Position numbers and translations under genes: made by a program | Assembly (NCBI RefSeq): GCF_019139535.1 | Contig: NZ_CP077073.1 | Span: 2,756,501-2,820,500, forward strand | From: Pseudomonas muyukensis | GTDB lineage: Bacteria; Pseudomonadota; Gammaproteobacteria; Pseudomonadales; Pseudomonadaceae | Length of the DNA: 64,000 nucleotides | Reading direction: 5' to 3' | Notes under the pieces: model-generated | Seen by the model: the letters and a program-made list of their open reading frames with translations, nothing else | Told to the model about the DNA's origin: nothing | The model's database searches: none | Part shown: one piece after another, positions 9,072-17,375 of the stretch | How positions within the stretch are numbered: position 1 is the stretch's first letter | Layout: each line of letters starts with the position of its first letter

Positions 9072-9188
9072 TGTAGGAGCGGCCTTGCGTCGCGAAAGGG
9101 CTGCAACGCAGCCCCGGGGCCTCGGCGTCAAAGCACAAATCGACGGGGCCGCTGCGCGACCCTTTCGCGACGCAAGGCCGCTCCTACA
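9072..9188. repeat. Inverted REP pair (GTAGGAGCGGCCTTGCGTCGCGA-type)
   Basis: Two 29-bp REP copies in inverse orientation (9072-9100 and 9160-9188) flank a 59-base centre. The pair fills the space between the two tRNA-Val genes; the rest of this 305-base gap holds the first tRNA's terminator and the second tRNA's promoter. Confidence 0.9.
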
Positions 9189-9271
9189 AGGCTGCGAGAT
9201 TCCACGGGCCACCTGAGCAGAGCTGGTGTGAAGCTTTTGCGCAAAGTTTTTGATTTTTTTGAAAAAAACGC

Positions 9272-9300
9272 TTTACAGGTGTGCATTCGATGTCTAATAT
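9272..9300 (+). promoter_or_regulatory. Sigma-70 promoter of second tRNA-Val
   Basis: TTTACA (9272-9277) and TAATAT (9295-9300) are spaced 17 bases apart and followed by the same GCGCCCC discriminator as at the first copy. The -35 region differs from copy one, so each tRNA has its own promoter. Confidence 0.75.
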
Positions 9301-9314
9301 GCGCCCCACACGAC

Positions 9315-9391
9315 AGGCACATAGCTCAGTTGGTTAGAGCACCACCTTGACATGGTGGGGGTCGTTGGTTCGAGTCCAATTGTGCCTACCA
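9315..9391 (+). tRNA. tRNA-Val (GAC), second copy
   Basis: Identical over all 77 bases to the copy at 8933, including the encoded CCA, anticodon GAC and the adjacent downstream bases AACATCGAGAA. It is a local duplication with its own promoter and terminator. Confidence 0.97.
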
Positions 9392-9402
9392 AACATCGAG
9401 AA

Positions 9403-9429
9403 GGGCGATCCGCAAGGATCGCCCTTTTT
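9403..9429 (+). terminator. Rho-independent terminator after second tRNA-Val
   Basis: A GGGCGATCC / GGATCGCCC stem with a GCAA tetraloop and five T residues. It differs from the first copy's terminator by one base (A for G), which restores a Watson-Crick pair. Confidence 0.92.
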
Positions 9430-9474
9430 GTTTTGCGTCGTTTTCAGTGCGCAAGCACCCTGGGTGCGGCGGGG

Positions 9475-9987
9475 CTAGGGTGCAGATGCTCGGCCAGGCA
9501 GCGAGCTGGTCAGCGCCGTGCGCAATATGGCGATGGCCTGGTCAATGGAGGGCCCCGGTATCGCCGGTGGCTCAGGGCGCTCGCAAAACTCTCGCCATAC
9601 AAACAGGGTCAGCTCTGCGCCATCGGTTTGCGGCTCGCACGTCTGTAGTGAGCCAAACGCCTGGAGCGACCGGTATCGCTCGTCTTGCCAGAACAGGGTT
9701 TCGACCCAGGGGTAGATCGGGATGAAGTGGAAATGGATGGAGTGCCCCGCATCGTGACCAAACCGGCTGATGTACAGGCGCCGTGGCTGCAGATGCGTTT
9801 CGATGGCCTGTTGGATGCTCGCCTGCCATTGCCCTAGCTCTGCGAGCGCTGGCGCAGCCAGCGTGGCCAGCGAGTGGGTCATCTGCTTGGCGCTGAGGAT
9901 CAGGTAGCCCGGCAACGCACTGTCGATACGGTGGTTCAAGACCCAGTGCGATGACTCATGAATGATGACGCGCGGCGGTATGTCCAT
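9475..9987 (-). CDS. HIT-like superfamily protein
   Basis: A 170-residue protein of the HIT (histidine triad) superfamily, nucleotide hydrolases or transferases. The N-terminal half has HESSHWVLNHRID and PGYLILSAKQ, and the nucleotide-binding strand reads RLYISRFGHDAGHSIHFHFIP. In a canonical triad (H-x-H-x-H) the first position here is Ser, while the other two histidines (IHFHF) remain. The C-terminal extension of about 60 residues is not conserved in a way I recognise. The substrate is unknown. Confidence 0.75.
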   Translation of the reverse strand: MDIPPRVIIHESSHWVLNHRIDSALPGYLILSAKQMTHSLATLAAPALAELGQWQASIQQAIETHLQPRRLYISRFGHDAGHSIHFHFIPIYPWVETLFWQDERYRSLQAFGSLQTCEPQTDGAELTLFVWREFCERPEPPAIPGPSIDQAIAILRTALTSSLPGRASAP

Positions 9988-10063
9988 ATCACGGCCTTGT
10001 AGAGTAAGCGAGGCAGGGTATCACGCCTTGTCCAGCGCCGTAGCCGTGGGCGCCGGCTTTCGG

Positions 10064-10090
10064 GCCAGGGGCTGCAAGGCAGCCCCTGGC
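10064..10090. terminator. Perfect hairpin downstream of the MFS operon
   Basis: A 12-bp perfect stem GCCAGGGGCTGC / GCAGCCCCTGGC with an AAG loop lies 20 bases past the exporter stop. It has no clear U-tract. It probably ends or protects the operon transcript. Confidence 0.55.
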
Positions 10091-10109
10091 GAGTATCAGG
10101 CGCTGGCGG

Positions 10110-11285
10110 TCATCCAGCTACCTTGCCCAAGGCCTTGTCGCTGGCCTTGCCGCGCCCTCCCAGCCAGACCAGCAGCAACCCTGCCGCCGCCAGCAGGCCG
10201 CCGGCCATCGGCACGGCGGCGTAGCCCAGGTTCAAGCTGATCACCGCGCCACCCAGCGCCGCGCCCACGGCGTTGCCCAGGTTGAACGCGCCGACGTTGA
10301 TCGATGAGGCCAGGCCAGGCGCTTCGATGGCGGCGATCATCACCCGCATCTGCAGCGGTGGTACCACGGCGAAGGTGAACACGCCCCATACCAGCAGGGC
10401 GATCGCCGCGCCGACATGGCTGCCGAGCACCAGCGGCATCAACAGCATGATCACCGCTAGCGCCGCCAGGAAGATCCGCGCCGCGCCATCCAGCGACCAG
10501 TCAGCCAGCTTGCCACCCAGGCTGTTGCCGAGGGTGAAGCCAACCCCGATCAGCACCAGGCCAAGGGTGACGAAGGCATCCGAAGCGCCGGTCAGTTCGC
10601 CGAGCACAGGGGCGACATAGGTGTACAAGGTGAACATGGCGCCGGCGCCGAGCACCGTGGTAGCCATGGCCAGCAGCACGCTGGGGCGGGCGATGACCGC
10701 CAGTTCCCGGCGCACATGCGGCACCTGGCCGCGTTCACCCTTGGGCAGGGCATACCACAGCGCGGCGATGGCCAGCAGGCCAAGCACCGAGGTGCCGGCA
10801 AACGCCATGCGCCAACCGACCTGCTGGCCGAGCCAGGTGGCCGCCGGCACGCCGCCGATGTTGGCGATGGTCAGGCCCATGAACATGGTGGCCACGGCGC
10901 TGGCCTGTTTCTCCTTGGGTACCACGCTGGCGGCCACCACCGCGCCCAGGCCGAAGAACGCGCCATGGTTGAGGCTGGTGATCAGCCGCGAGGCCAGCAG
11001 GGTGTAGTAGTCCGGTGCCAATGCCGAAAGCAGGTTGCCGACAGTGAAGATGCCCATCAGCATCATCAGCGCCGCGCGTTTGCCGAAGCGGCTGAACAGC
11101 AGGGTCATGATCGGTGCGCCGACCATCACGCCGATGGCGTAGGCGGTGATCAGCATGCCCGCGCTGGGGATGCTGGCATTGACGCCTTCGGCGATCACCG
11201 GCAACAGCCCCATGGGGGTGAATTCAGTGGTGCCGATGCCGAAGGCGCCGATGGCCAGGGCAAACAGGACGCGTCCGGGCTTCAT
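10110..11285 (-). CDS. MFS exporter, AraJ/YdhP-like (DHA1)
   Basis: A 391-residue, 12-helix major facilitator. The N-terminal motif FGIGTTEFTPMGLLP is typical of the AraJ/YdhP/sugar-efflux branch of DHA1 transporters, and motif A-like SRFGKR follows helix 2. The substrate cannot be told from sequence; a small aromatic, drug or sugar is possible. It is the last gene of a four-gene operon, and its ATG overlaps the preceding stop (ATGA). That suggests it exports or imports a compound handled by the oxidoreductases upstream. Confidence 0.87.
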   Translation of the reverse strand: MKPGRVLFALAIGAFGIGTTEFTPMGLLPVIAEGVNASIPSAGMLITAYAIGVMVGAPIMTLLFSRFGKRAALMMLMGIFTVGNLLSALAPDYYTLLASRLITSLNHGAFFGLGAVVAASVVPKEKQASAVATMFMGLTIANIGGVPAATWLGQQVGWRMAFAGTSVLGLLAIAALWYALPKGERGQVPHVRRELAVIARPSVLLAMATTVLGAGAMFTLYTYVAPVLGELTGASDAFVTLGLVLIGVGFTLGNSLGGKLADWSLDGAARIFLAALAVIMLLMPLVLGSHVGAAIALLVWGVFTFAVVPPLQMRVMIAAIEAPGLASSINVGAFNLGNAVGAALGGAVISLNLGYAAVPMAGGLLAAAGLLLVWLGGRGKASDKALGKVAG

Positions 11286-11629
11286 GGTGCGCGCTCCGGG
11301 TTGTCCAGCGCGGTCAGGGGGCCTTGCATGCGGTGGAAGGTCAGGTCGCTGGCGGTGAAGAAGGCTTGCGAATGGCCTTTGCCGAAGTCATCGACATGCA
11401 CCACGGTGGCGCCGTCGGCTTCTTGCCAGGAGATCACGTAGACGCCGTCGGCGATCTGCCGCCATTGGCATTCGGCTTCGCCACTGGCACCGGCATAAGG
11501 GCCGGAGACGATGGCATAGCGGATGTGCCGGCCGTCGTCGGAATAGATGTTGTGCGCGGCCAGGCCGTCGTACTCGACCTGAAAGCTGCGGCCCGCGAAG
11601 GTCGGCAGTGGGGTAGGGGTGGTGCTCAT
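11282..11629 (-). CDS. MoaF-related domain protein
   Basis: A 115-residue protein resembling the MoaF domain, a small calycin-like beta-barrel found with amine and molybdopterin-linked genes. Visible features are FAGRSFQVEYD at the N-terminus, GEAECQWRQIADGVYVISW in the middle and VVHVDDFGKG towards the end. It probably binds a small ligand; its catalytic role is unknown. Both ends overlap neighbours as ATGA, so translation is probably coupled within the operon. Confidence 0.75.
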   Translation of the reverse strand: MSTTPTPLPTFAGRSFQVEYDGLAAHNIYSDDGRHIRYAIVSGPYAGASGEAECQWRQIADGVYVISWQEADGATVVHVDDFGKGHSQAFFTASDLTFHRMQGPLTALDNPERAP

Positions 11630-12573
11630 TTGCAGGCCTCCGGCAGCGCATGGGTATGGAATTGAGGTAGCACGAACTCGCCGATTTCGCGCAGGGTTTC
11701 GTCGAGCGGGCGCACGTTGCGGCGCAAATGCAGGCCGACATGGTCGACACCGACGGCGCGCAGGGCCTGGAGTTCGGCGATCAAGGCGTTGCGCCCACCG
11801 CGAAACCCGAAGCGCCAGCGGCGCAGGGGTTCATCGGCGCGCTCGGCCAGGTCCAGGTGGATGAAGCTGCTGTATGGCTTGCCGCCGGCCACCGCGCGCC
11901 AGGCCGCGACGCGGCGCTGGTGATCGTCGGGGGTGCCGGGGTAGGCCAGGCAGCCGTCCATGTTGTCGCCGATCCATGCCGGGCTCTGCTGCGCCAGGCC
12001 GGCCACCAGCAACGGCAGCGGCGTGGTGGTCGACGGCAGCACGGCCAGGCCTTCGGGCAGGTGCCCGTTGGCGCCGTCGCGCAGCAGGGCGACCTGCTCG
12101 CGGAAGGATTGGCCGCGCCCCTCGAAATCCCGGCCGAACAGCGGGTACTCCACGGGTCGGTCACCGCTGGCCACGCCCAGCAGCAGGCGGTTGCCCGACA
12201 GGCGCTGGACGCTGGCGGCCGACTTGAGGGTCAGCAGCGGTTCGCGAATCGGCAGCACCACCGCGGCGGTGCCGAGCAGGATCTGCTCGGTCACCCCGGC
12301 CAGGTAGCCGAGGTAGCTGAACACCTCGAATACCTGGGCGGCGTCGCCGAACGACGGGTCGTACAGTGGCACGTCACGGATCCACAGGGCGCGAAAGCCC
12401 AGGCGGTCGGCGAGTTTGGCCAGGTCGGCGTGCTGGCGCAGGTCCGGCTCGCCGAACTGGCGGCCGTCGCGGCGCCGGGCCTGGTCGCCGGCCGGGGTCC
12501 AGTCGTGGTCCAGCGGTGCTTCCAGGCCGATGCTGAAACCACCGGCGGTCAGGCGTTCGAGGGGCGTGGTCAT
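11626..12573 (-). CDS. Luciferase-like (LLM class) flavin oxidoreductase
   Basis: A 315-residue F420/FMN-type TIM-barrel monooxygenase of the bacterial luciferase superfamily, near the group that pairs with MoaF-like genes. Family features are GFRALWIRDVPLYDP, ILLGTAAVVLPIREPLL and the phosphate-binding GNRLLLGVASGDRPVEY. The start at 12573 is four bases after the upstream stop and fits the family N-terminus (LTAGGFSIGLE); the longer frame upstream only overlaps the reductase gene. The reaction is unknown. It lies between aldo-keto reductase and MoaF-like genes. Confidence 0.83.
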   Translation of the reverse strand: MTTPLERLTAGGFSIGLEAPLDHDWTPAGDQARRRDGRQFGEPDLRQHADLAKLADRLGFRALWIRDVPLYDPSFGDAAQVFEVFSYLGYLAGVTEQILLGTAAVVLPIREPLLTLKSAASVQRLSGNRLLLGVASGDRPVEYPLFGRDFEGRGQSFREQVALLRDGANGHLPEGLAVLPSTTTPLPLLVAGLAQQSPAWIGDNMDGCLAYPGTPDDHQRRVAAWRAVAGGKPYSSFIHLDLAERADEPLRRWRFGFRGGRNALIAELQALRAVGVDHVGLHLRRNVRPLDETLREIGEFVLPQFHTHALPEACK

Positions 12574-12577
12574 GGCA

Positions 12578-13381
12578 TCAATCCCAGATTGGCGCCAGGC
12601 CGTCAGGGCTGACTTCGCGACCGTTGCGTTCCAGGGTGGCGATGCGTGCCATGTCGTCGGCGTCCAGGCGCAGGTCGCGGGCAAGCAGGTTGCTGGCCAG
12701 GTTTTCGCGCTTGGTCGACGAAGGGATCACCGCATAGCCCAGTTGCATGGCCCAGGCCAGGGCAACCTGGGCGACGGTGGCCTTGTGCTTGGCGGCGATT
12801 TCGGCCAGTACCGGGTCCTTCAGCACCTTGCCGTAGGCCAGGGTCATGTAGGAGGTGGTGGTGACGCCTTGTTCCTTGAGGAACGCGGTCAGCTTGCTGT
12901 TTTGCAGGTACGGGCTGAGCTCGATCTGGTTGGTGGCGATCTCGCCTTTGCCGACCACCGCGATGGCCTGGCGGGTCAGTTCGATGTTGAAGTTGGAGAC
13001 GCCGATCTGACGGGTCAGGCCCAGCTTCTTGGCTTCGGCCAGGGCCTCCATGTATTCGGCCAGTTCAACGCCGTTGCCCGGGGCTGGCCAGTGGATCAGC
13101 AGCAGGTCGACATGGTCGGTGCGCAGTTTCTGCAGGCTGTCTTTCAGGCTGGGGATCAGCTTGTCGGCGGCGTAGTTCTCAACCCAGATCTTGGTGGTGA
13201 TGAACAGCTCGCTGCGCGGCACGCCGCTCTCGGCGATGGCCTGGCCGACGTCGGCTTCGTTCTGGTAGATCTGCGCGGTGTCGATGACACGGTAGCCCAG
13301 CTCCAGGGCCGACTTGACCGAATCGATGACGGCCTGGCCGGTGAGGCGGAAGGTGCCGAGGCCGAAGGATGGAATGCTCAT
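12578..13381 (-). CDS. dkgB: Aldo-keto reductase, DkgB type
   Basis: A 267-residue NADPH-dependent aldo-keto reductase, the same length as E. coli DkgB (methylglyoxal/2,5-diketogluconate reductase). The (beta/alpha)8 signatures are visible: [18 protein letters not shown] with catalytic Asp and Tyr, [10 protein letters not shown] with the catalytic His, IGVSNFN and the NADPH-binding [10 protein letters not shown]. The start at 13381 has AGGAG upstream. It is the first gene of the four-gene operon and is divergent from the AraC-type regulator at 13663. The 281-base divergent region shows no sharply defined operator. Confidence 0.85.
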   Translation of the reverse strand: MSIPSFGLGTFRLTGQAVIDSVKSALELGYRVIDTAQIYQNEADVGQAIAESGVPRSELFITTKIWVENYAADKLIPSLKDSLQKLRTDHVDLLLIHWPAPGNGVELAEYMEALAEAKKLGLTRQIGVSNFNIELTRQAIAVVGKGEIATNQIELSPYLQNSKLTAFLKEQGVTTTSYMTLAYGKVLKDPVLAEIAAKHKATVAQVALAWAMQLGYAVIPSSTKRENLASNLLARDLRLDADDMARIATLERNGREVSPDGLAPIWD

Positions 13382-13662
13382 GGATCTACTCCTGGTGGGG
13401 GATGAGGTGAACGAACCTGAAACAGTGTGATACGGGTTCGAGCCAGTGAGCGAAGTTTGCGGGGTTCGCGGGGTTTGATTAAGACCTCGGCGGGCCAAGG
13501 TCATTTGACCAGGAGTCATGAATGTATTGGTGGGTTGTGATCAGCGTGGGGTAATAGGTAGCGCAGGCCTGTTGCCATGTAACCGTTGAGCAAACGCGGC
13601 TAGGCGGGTATAGGAGGGAATCGACGAAGCTGTGGCCGACCGTATTTCCAGGAGCATCTGCT

Positions 13663-14523
13663 TTGCCAGTCAACGCCCGCTATCAACAGCGCTTCGACGC
13701 TGTGCTCGCCTATATCGAGGGCAACCTTGAGGGCGACTTGTCGGTGGATACCTTGAGCGCCGTGGCGCATTTCTCGGCGTTTCATTTCCACCGGCAGTTC
13801 AGTGCCTATGTCGGCGTGCCGGTGGCGCGCTACGTGCAACTGATGCGTTTGCGCCGGGCGGCCCATCGACTGCTCGGCGAGCCTCGACACTCGGTGCTGG
13901 AGGCCGCCCTGGCCGCGGGCTTCGAAAGCCCCGAGGCATTCAGCCGGGCGTTTCGCCGGGCCTTCGGCCAGGCGCCGGGCGCCTTTCGCCGTCAGCCCGA
14001 CTGGCAGGTGTGGAATACGGTGTTCGCCATTCCCTACTTTTCCAGGAGCATCACCATGCAGGTACGAATCGTCGAGTTCGCCGCCGTCCGTCTCGCCGCG
14101 CTGGAGCACCGCGGGCCGCCCAACCAAGTCAGCGAGACCGTGCGCCGCTTCATTGACTGGCGCACCCGCAGCGGCCAGTCACCCGTGGCCAGTAGCCGCA
14201 CGTTCGGGATTCCATTCAATAACCCCGATACCACCGCCCCCGAGGATTTTCGCTTTGCCGTTTGTGGCGAGATCGACCAGGCCGTGGCGGCCAATGCCCA
14301 GGGCGTGCATGAGCTGAGCTTGCCGGCCGGGCGTTGCGCGGTGGTGCGGCATGTGGGGTCGCCGGATCACATCGGCGAGACGATCTACCCGATCTACCGT
14401 GACTGGTTGCCCGATAGCGGCGAGGAACTGCGCGACCAGCCGCTGTTCTTTCACTACCTGAGCATCTATCCGCAGACGCCGTTGGAGCAGTGGCAGACGG
14501 ACATCTATGTGCCTTTGCGCTGA
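13663..14523 (+). CDS. AraC family regulator with GyrI-like effector domain
   Basis: A 286-residue regulator with the AraC HTH pair at the N-terminus (about residues 5-105: SAVAHFSAFHFHRQFSAYVG and LAAGFESPEAFSRAFRRAFG). A GyrI-like/AraC_E_bind domain follows from about residue 125, as in Rob- or SoxS-related multidrug-sensing proteins. The start is TTG at 13663 with AGGAG eight bases upstream. It is divergent from the dkgB operon and is the likely regulator of that operon (inference from position). Confidence 0.85.
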   Translation: MPVNARYQQRFDAVLAYIEGNLEGDLSVDTLSAVAHFSAFHFHRQFSAYVGVPVARYVQLMRLRRAAHRLLGEPRHSVLEAALAAGFESPEAFSRAFRRAFGQAPGAFRRQPDWQVWNTVFAIPYFSRSITMQVRIVEFAAVRLAALEHRGPPNQVSETVRRFIDWRTRSGQSPVASSRTFGIPFNNPDTTAPEDFRFAVCGEIDQAVAANAQGVHELSLPAGRCAVVRHVGSPDHIGETIYPIYRDWLPDSGEELRDQPLFFHYLSIYPQTPLEQWQTDIYVPLR

Positions 14524-14603
14524 GCGCAGGCGGGCTCGCTGGGTACCGTTGGCTTGCTGAGGCCTGCCAATCTGGTGCGATTGCTGTGGGGCGTGAGTAC
14601 CGG

Positions 14604-14972
14604 CACAGCCGGTGTCAGGTGTCGCGGCGTCTGCTTCGCCAGCAAGGCTGGCTACGGGCGGGCAGGTCGCAGACGGCGTAGGAGCCGGCTTGCCGGCGAA
14701 CACCGGCGTAGCCGGTGCCATCCACCGCGGCGCCTGCTTCGCCAGCAAGGCTGGCTCCTACGGGGTTGAGGCAGGTCACGGGCGTTGTATGAGCCGGCCT
14801 TGCCGGCGAACACCGGCGTAGCCGGTGCCATCCACCGCGGCGCCTGCTTCGCCAGCAAGGCTGGCTCCTACGGGGTTGAGGCAGGTCACGGGCGTTGTAG
14901 GAGCCGGCCTTGCCGGCGAACACCGGCGTAGCCGGTGCCATCCGCACCGCGTCGCCTGCTTCGCCAGCAACA
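14604..14972. repeat. Tandem array of REP pairs (about 110-bp units)
   Basis: Three tandem units start at 14678, 14787 and 14897 (period 109-110 bases; the third is partial). A diverged fragment precedes them from about 14604. Each unit is a GTAGGAGCCGGCTTGCCGGC REP, a CACCGGCGTAGCCGGTG hairpin and an inverted REP ending GGCTCCTAC. The 505-base gap 14524-15029 contains only this array and the following hairpin; I see no gene in it. Confidence 0.9.
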
Positions 14973-14983
14973 GGTTGCGCGGT

Positions 14984-15013
14984 GAAGCGGCCCGCCATGG
15001 GGCGGGCCGCTTC
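14984..15013 (-). terminator. Hairpin downstream of cysI-DUF934
   Basis: A perfect 13-bp stem GAAGCGGCCCGCC / GGCGGGCCGCTTC with an ATGG loop lies 17 bases after the DUF934 stop. No U-run follows on the minus strand, so it is a probable but not classical terminator. Confidence 0.55.
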
Positions 15014-15029
15014 GTTGCAGCAGGTGCGA

Positions 15030-15524
15030 TCAGCGGCGGCGGAACAGTGGCAGCGGCTGGTCGGTGGCGCCCTGGTAGGTCACCGAGAAGTCCTTCAGGC
15101 TCTGCAACGCATCTTCCGGGTCCTTGTCGGCACGGATGGCGAAGGCGTCGAAGCCGCAGCGGGCCATGTAGAACAGCTGGTCGCGCAGCACGTCGCCAAT
15201 GGCGCGCAACTCGCCCTTGAACTGGTAGCGGTCACGCAGCAGGCGCGCATTGGAGTAGTTGCGCCCATCGGTGAAGGCCGGGAAATTCAGGGCGATGACC
15301 TGGAAGTGCTGGACATCGGCACCGATTTCCTCGGCTTCCTCGTCGCTGTCCAGCCAGATGCCCAGGCCGCCGTCGCGGGCCTTGAGCAGGCTGGGGTGGT
15401 CGCGCCACAACTGCAGCGGCACGAGGTAGTCGTCGCAGTTGGTCAGCTCGTCGATCGACACGTCCTTGGGCAGCAGGTGCCAGGTTTCGTCGACGATCTG
15501 GTTGTTCTTAATGATTCGCTGCAT
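15030..15524 (-). CDS. DUF934 protein, sulfite reduction accessory
   Basis: A 164-residue protein of the DUF934 family, almost always encoded beside a ferredoxin- or NADPH-type sulfite reductase in pseudomonads. It is annotated as a probable oxidoreductase involved in sulfite reduction, but no activity is proven. Typical segments are IALNFPAFTDGRNYSNARLLR and GELRAIGDVLRDQLFYMARCG. The start has AAGGAG upstream and lies inside the end of cysI (17-base overlap), so the two are translated together. Confidence 0.87.
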   Translation of the reverse strand: MQRIIKNNQIVDETWHLLPKDVSIDELTNCDDYLVPLQLWRDHPSLLKARDGGLGIWLDSDEEAEEIGADVQHFQVIALNFPAFTDGRNYSNARLLRDRYQFKGELRAIGDVLRDQLFYMARCGFDAFAIRADKDPEDALQSLKDFSVTYQGATDQPLPLFRRR

Positions 15525-17160
15525 AGACGCGCTCCTTGAAGGGGTCGATGCCGATACGCTGGTAAGTGTCGATGAAACGCTCGTCTTCGGTGCGTCGCTC
15601 GACGTATACGCTGATCAGCTTCTCGATCACATCGGCCATGTCGTCCTGGGCGAACGAAGGGCCGAGGATCTTGCCCAGGCTGGCGTCACGCGCGGCATTG
15701 CCGCCCAGCGATACCTGGTAGAACTCCTCGCCCTTCTTGTCCACGCCGAGGATGCCGATGTGGCCGACGTGGTGGTGGCCGCAGGCGTTCATGCAACCCG
15801 AGATGTTCAGGTCGAGCTCGCCGATGTCGAACAGGTAGTCCAGGTCGTCGAAACGGCGCTGGATGGACTCGGCGATCGGGATCGACTTGGCGTTGGCCAG
15901 CGAGCAGAAGTCGCCACCCGGGCAGCAGATGATGTCGGTCAGCAGGCCGATGTTCGGGGTGGCGAAGCCTTGCTCGCGCAGCGCCAGCCACAGCGCGTGC
16001 AATTGGCGCTGCTCGACGTCGGCAAGGATGATGTTCTGCTCGTGGGAGGTGCGCAGGTAGCCGAAGCTGTAGCGCTCGGCCAGTTCGGCGACGGCATCGA
16101 GCTGCTTGTCGGTCAAATCGCCCGGGGCAACGCCGGTGGGCTTGAGCGACAGGGTCACGGCGACGTAGCCCGGCTTCTTGTGCGCACGGGTGTTGCGCGA
16201 ACGCCAGCGGGCGAAGCCTGGGTGCTCGGCGTCCAGGGCGCTGTAGTCGAGGTTGTCCAGGGCCAGGTACTCGGGGTCGACGAAGTGGCGGGCAACGCGC
16301 TGCACTTCGGCCTCGGTCAGGGTGGTGCTGCCGCCGCGCAGGTGGGCCATTTCGGCCTCGACCTTCTCGGCGAACACTTCCGGGGTGAGGGCCTTGACCA
16401 GGATCTTGATCCGCGCCTTGTACTTGTTGTCACGGCGGCCGTAACGGTTGTACACGCGCAGGATGGCGTCCAGGTAGCTGAGCAGGTCCTGCCAGGGCAG
16501 GAACTCGTTGATGAAGGCGCCAATCACCGGGGTACGGCCCAGGCCGCCACCGACCAGCACGCGGAAGCCCAACTCGCCGGCGGCATTGCGCACCGGCTCC
16601 AGGCCGATGTCGTGCACCTCGATGGCGGCGCGGTCGTCGCTCGAACCGTTCACGGCGATCTTGAACTTGCGCGGCAGGTAGGCGAATTCCGGGTGGAAGG
16701 TGGTCCACTGGCGGACGATCTCGCACCAGGGACGCGGGTCTACCAGCTCGTCGGCGGCGACACCGGCGAACTGGTCGGTGGTGACGTTGCGCAGGCAGTT
16801 GCCGCTGGTCTGGATCGCGTGCATCTGCACGGTGGCAAGCTCGGCGAGAATCTCCGGGATGTCCTCCAGTGCCGGCCAGTTGTACTGCACGTTCTGGCGG
16901 GTACTGATGTGCGCGTAGCCCTTGTCGTAGTCACGGGCGATCTTGGCCAGCATGCGCACCTGGCGGGCGTTCAGCTGGCCGTACGGCACGGCGACCCGCA
17001 GCATCGGGGCGAAACGTTGGATATAGAGGCCGTTCTGCAGACGCAGAGGGCGGAATTCTTCTTCGCTCAGCTCTCCGGCCAGGTAGCGGCGGGTCTGATC
17101 ACGGAACTGCTTGACGCGGTCCTCGATGATCCGCTGATCGTACTCGTCGTATACGTACAT
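15508..17160 (-). CDS. cysI: Nitrite/sulfite reductase, siroheme hemoprotein CysI-type
   Basis: A 550-residue cytoplasmic siroheme/[4Fe-4S] enzyme that reduces sulfite to sulfide in cysteine synthesis. The four cluster cysteines are present as C-x5-C (CPGGDFC) and C-x3-C (CMNAC), with the siroheme-binding HHHVGHIG after them. The duplicated ferrite-reductase half domains carry GYAHISTRQNVQYNW in the first and YLRTSHEQNI in the second. The 215-base region upstream, shared with a divergent binding-protein gene, should carry the CysB-dependent promoter, but no site could be fixed by eye. Confidence 0.93.
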   Translation of the reverse strand: MYVYDEYDQRIIEDRVKQFRDQTRRYLAGELSEEEFRPLRLQNGLYIQRFAPMLRVAVPYGQLNARQVRMLAKIARDYDKGYAHISTRQNVQYNWPALEDIPEILAELATVQMHAIQTSGNCLRNVTTDQFAGVAADELVDPRPWCEIVRQWTTFHPEFAYLPRKFKIAVNGSSDDRAAIEVHDIGLEPVRNAAGELGFRVLVGGGLGRTPVIGAFINEFLPWQDLLSYLDAILRVYNRYGRRDNKYKARIKILVKALTPEVFAEKVEAEMAHLRGGSTTLTEAEVQRVARHFVDPEYLALDNLDYSALDAEHPGFARWRSRNTRAHKKPGYVAVTLSLKPTGVAPGDLTDKQLDAVAELAERYSFGYLRTSHEQNIILADVEQRQLHALWLALREQGFATPNIGLLTDIICCPGGDFCSLANAKSIPIAESIQRRFDDLDYLFDIGELDLNISGCMNACGHHHVGHIGILGVDKKGEEFYQVSLGGNAARDASLGKILGPSFAQDDMADVIEKLISVYVERRTEDERFIDTYQRIGIDPFKERVYAANH

Positions 17161-17375
17161 AAAAGTCCTGTCTCAGGCTGCATGCAGCTAATCGCGCGCA
17201 CGGCCGCGCACTCCGGTTCGGAGCCGAGGAACGATAGCAGAGTGGGTTTATGCGCTAAAGTGATGTTTTTGCATATGAAAAGAACCAATTGGACTAAGTG
17301 AGACTGACTGGCATTTATCCGCGCCGGGCCTGGCTGGCGGTATAATCCGCGGTTTGCTCTGCAGGGATGTAACGC

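Noticed and set aside
11626..12684. Longer N-terminus for the luciferase-like gene
   Set aside because: The extra 37 codons overlap the dkgB coding end in another frame; the start at 12573 matches the family.
14604..14972. CRISPR-like regular repeats
   Set aside because: Units are about 110 bases and adjacent, with no short spacers and no cas genes; each unit is a REP pair.
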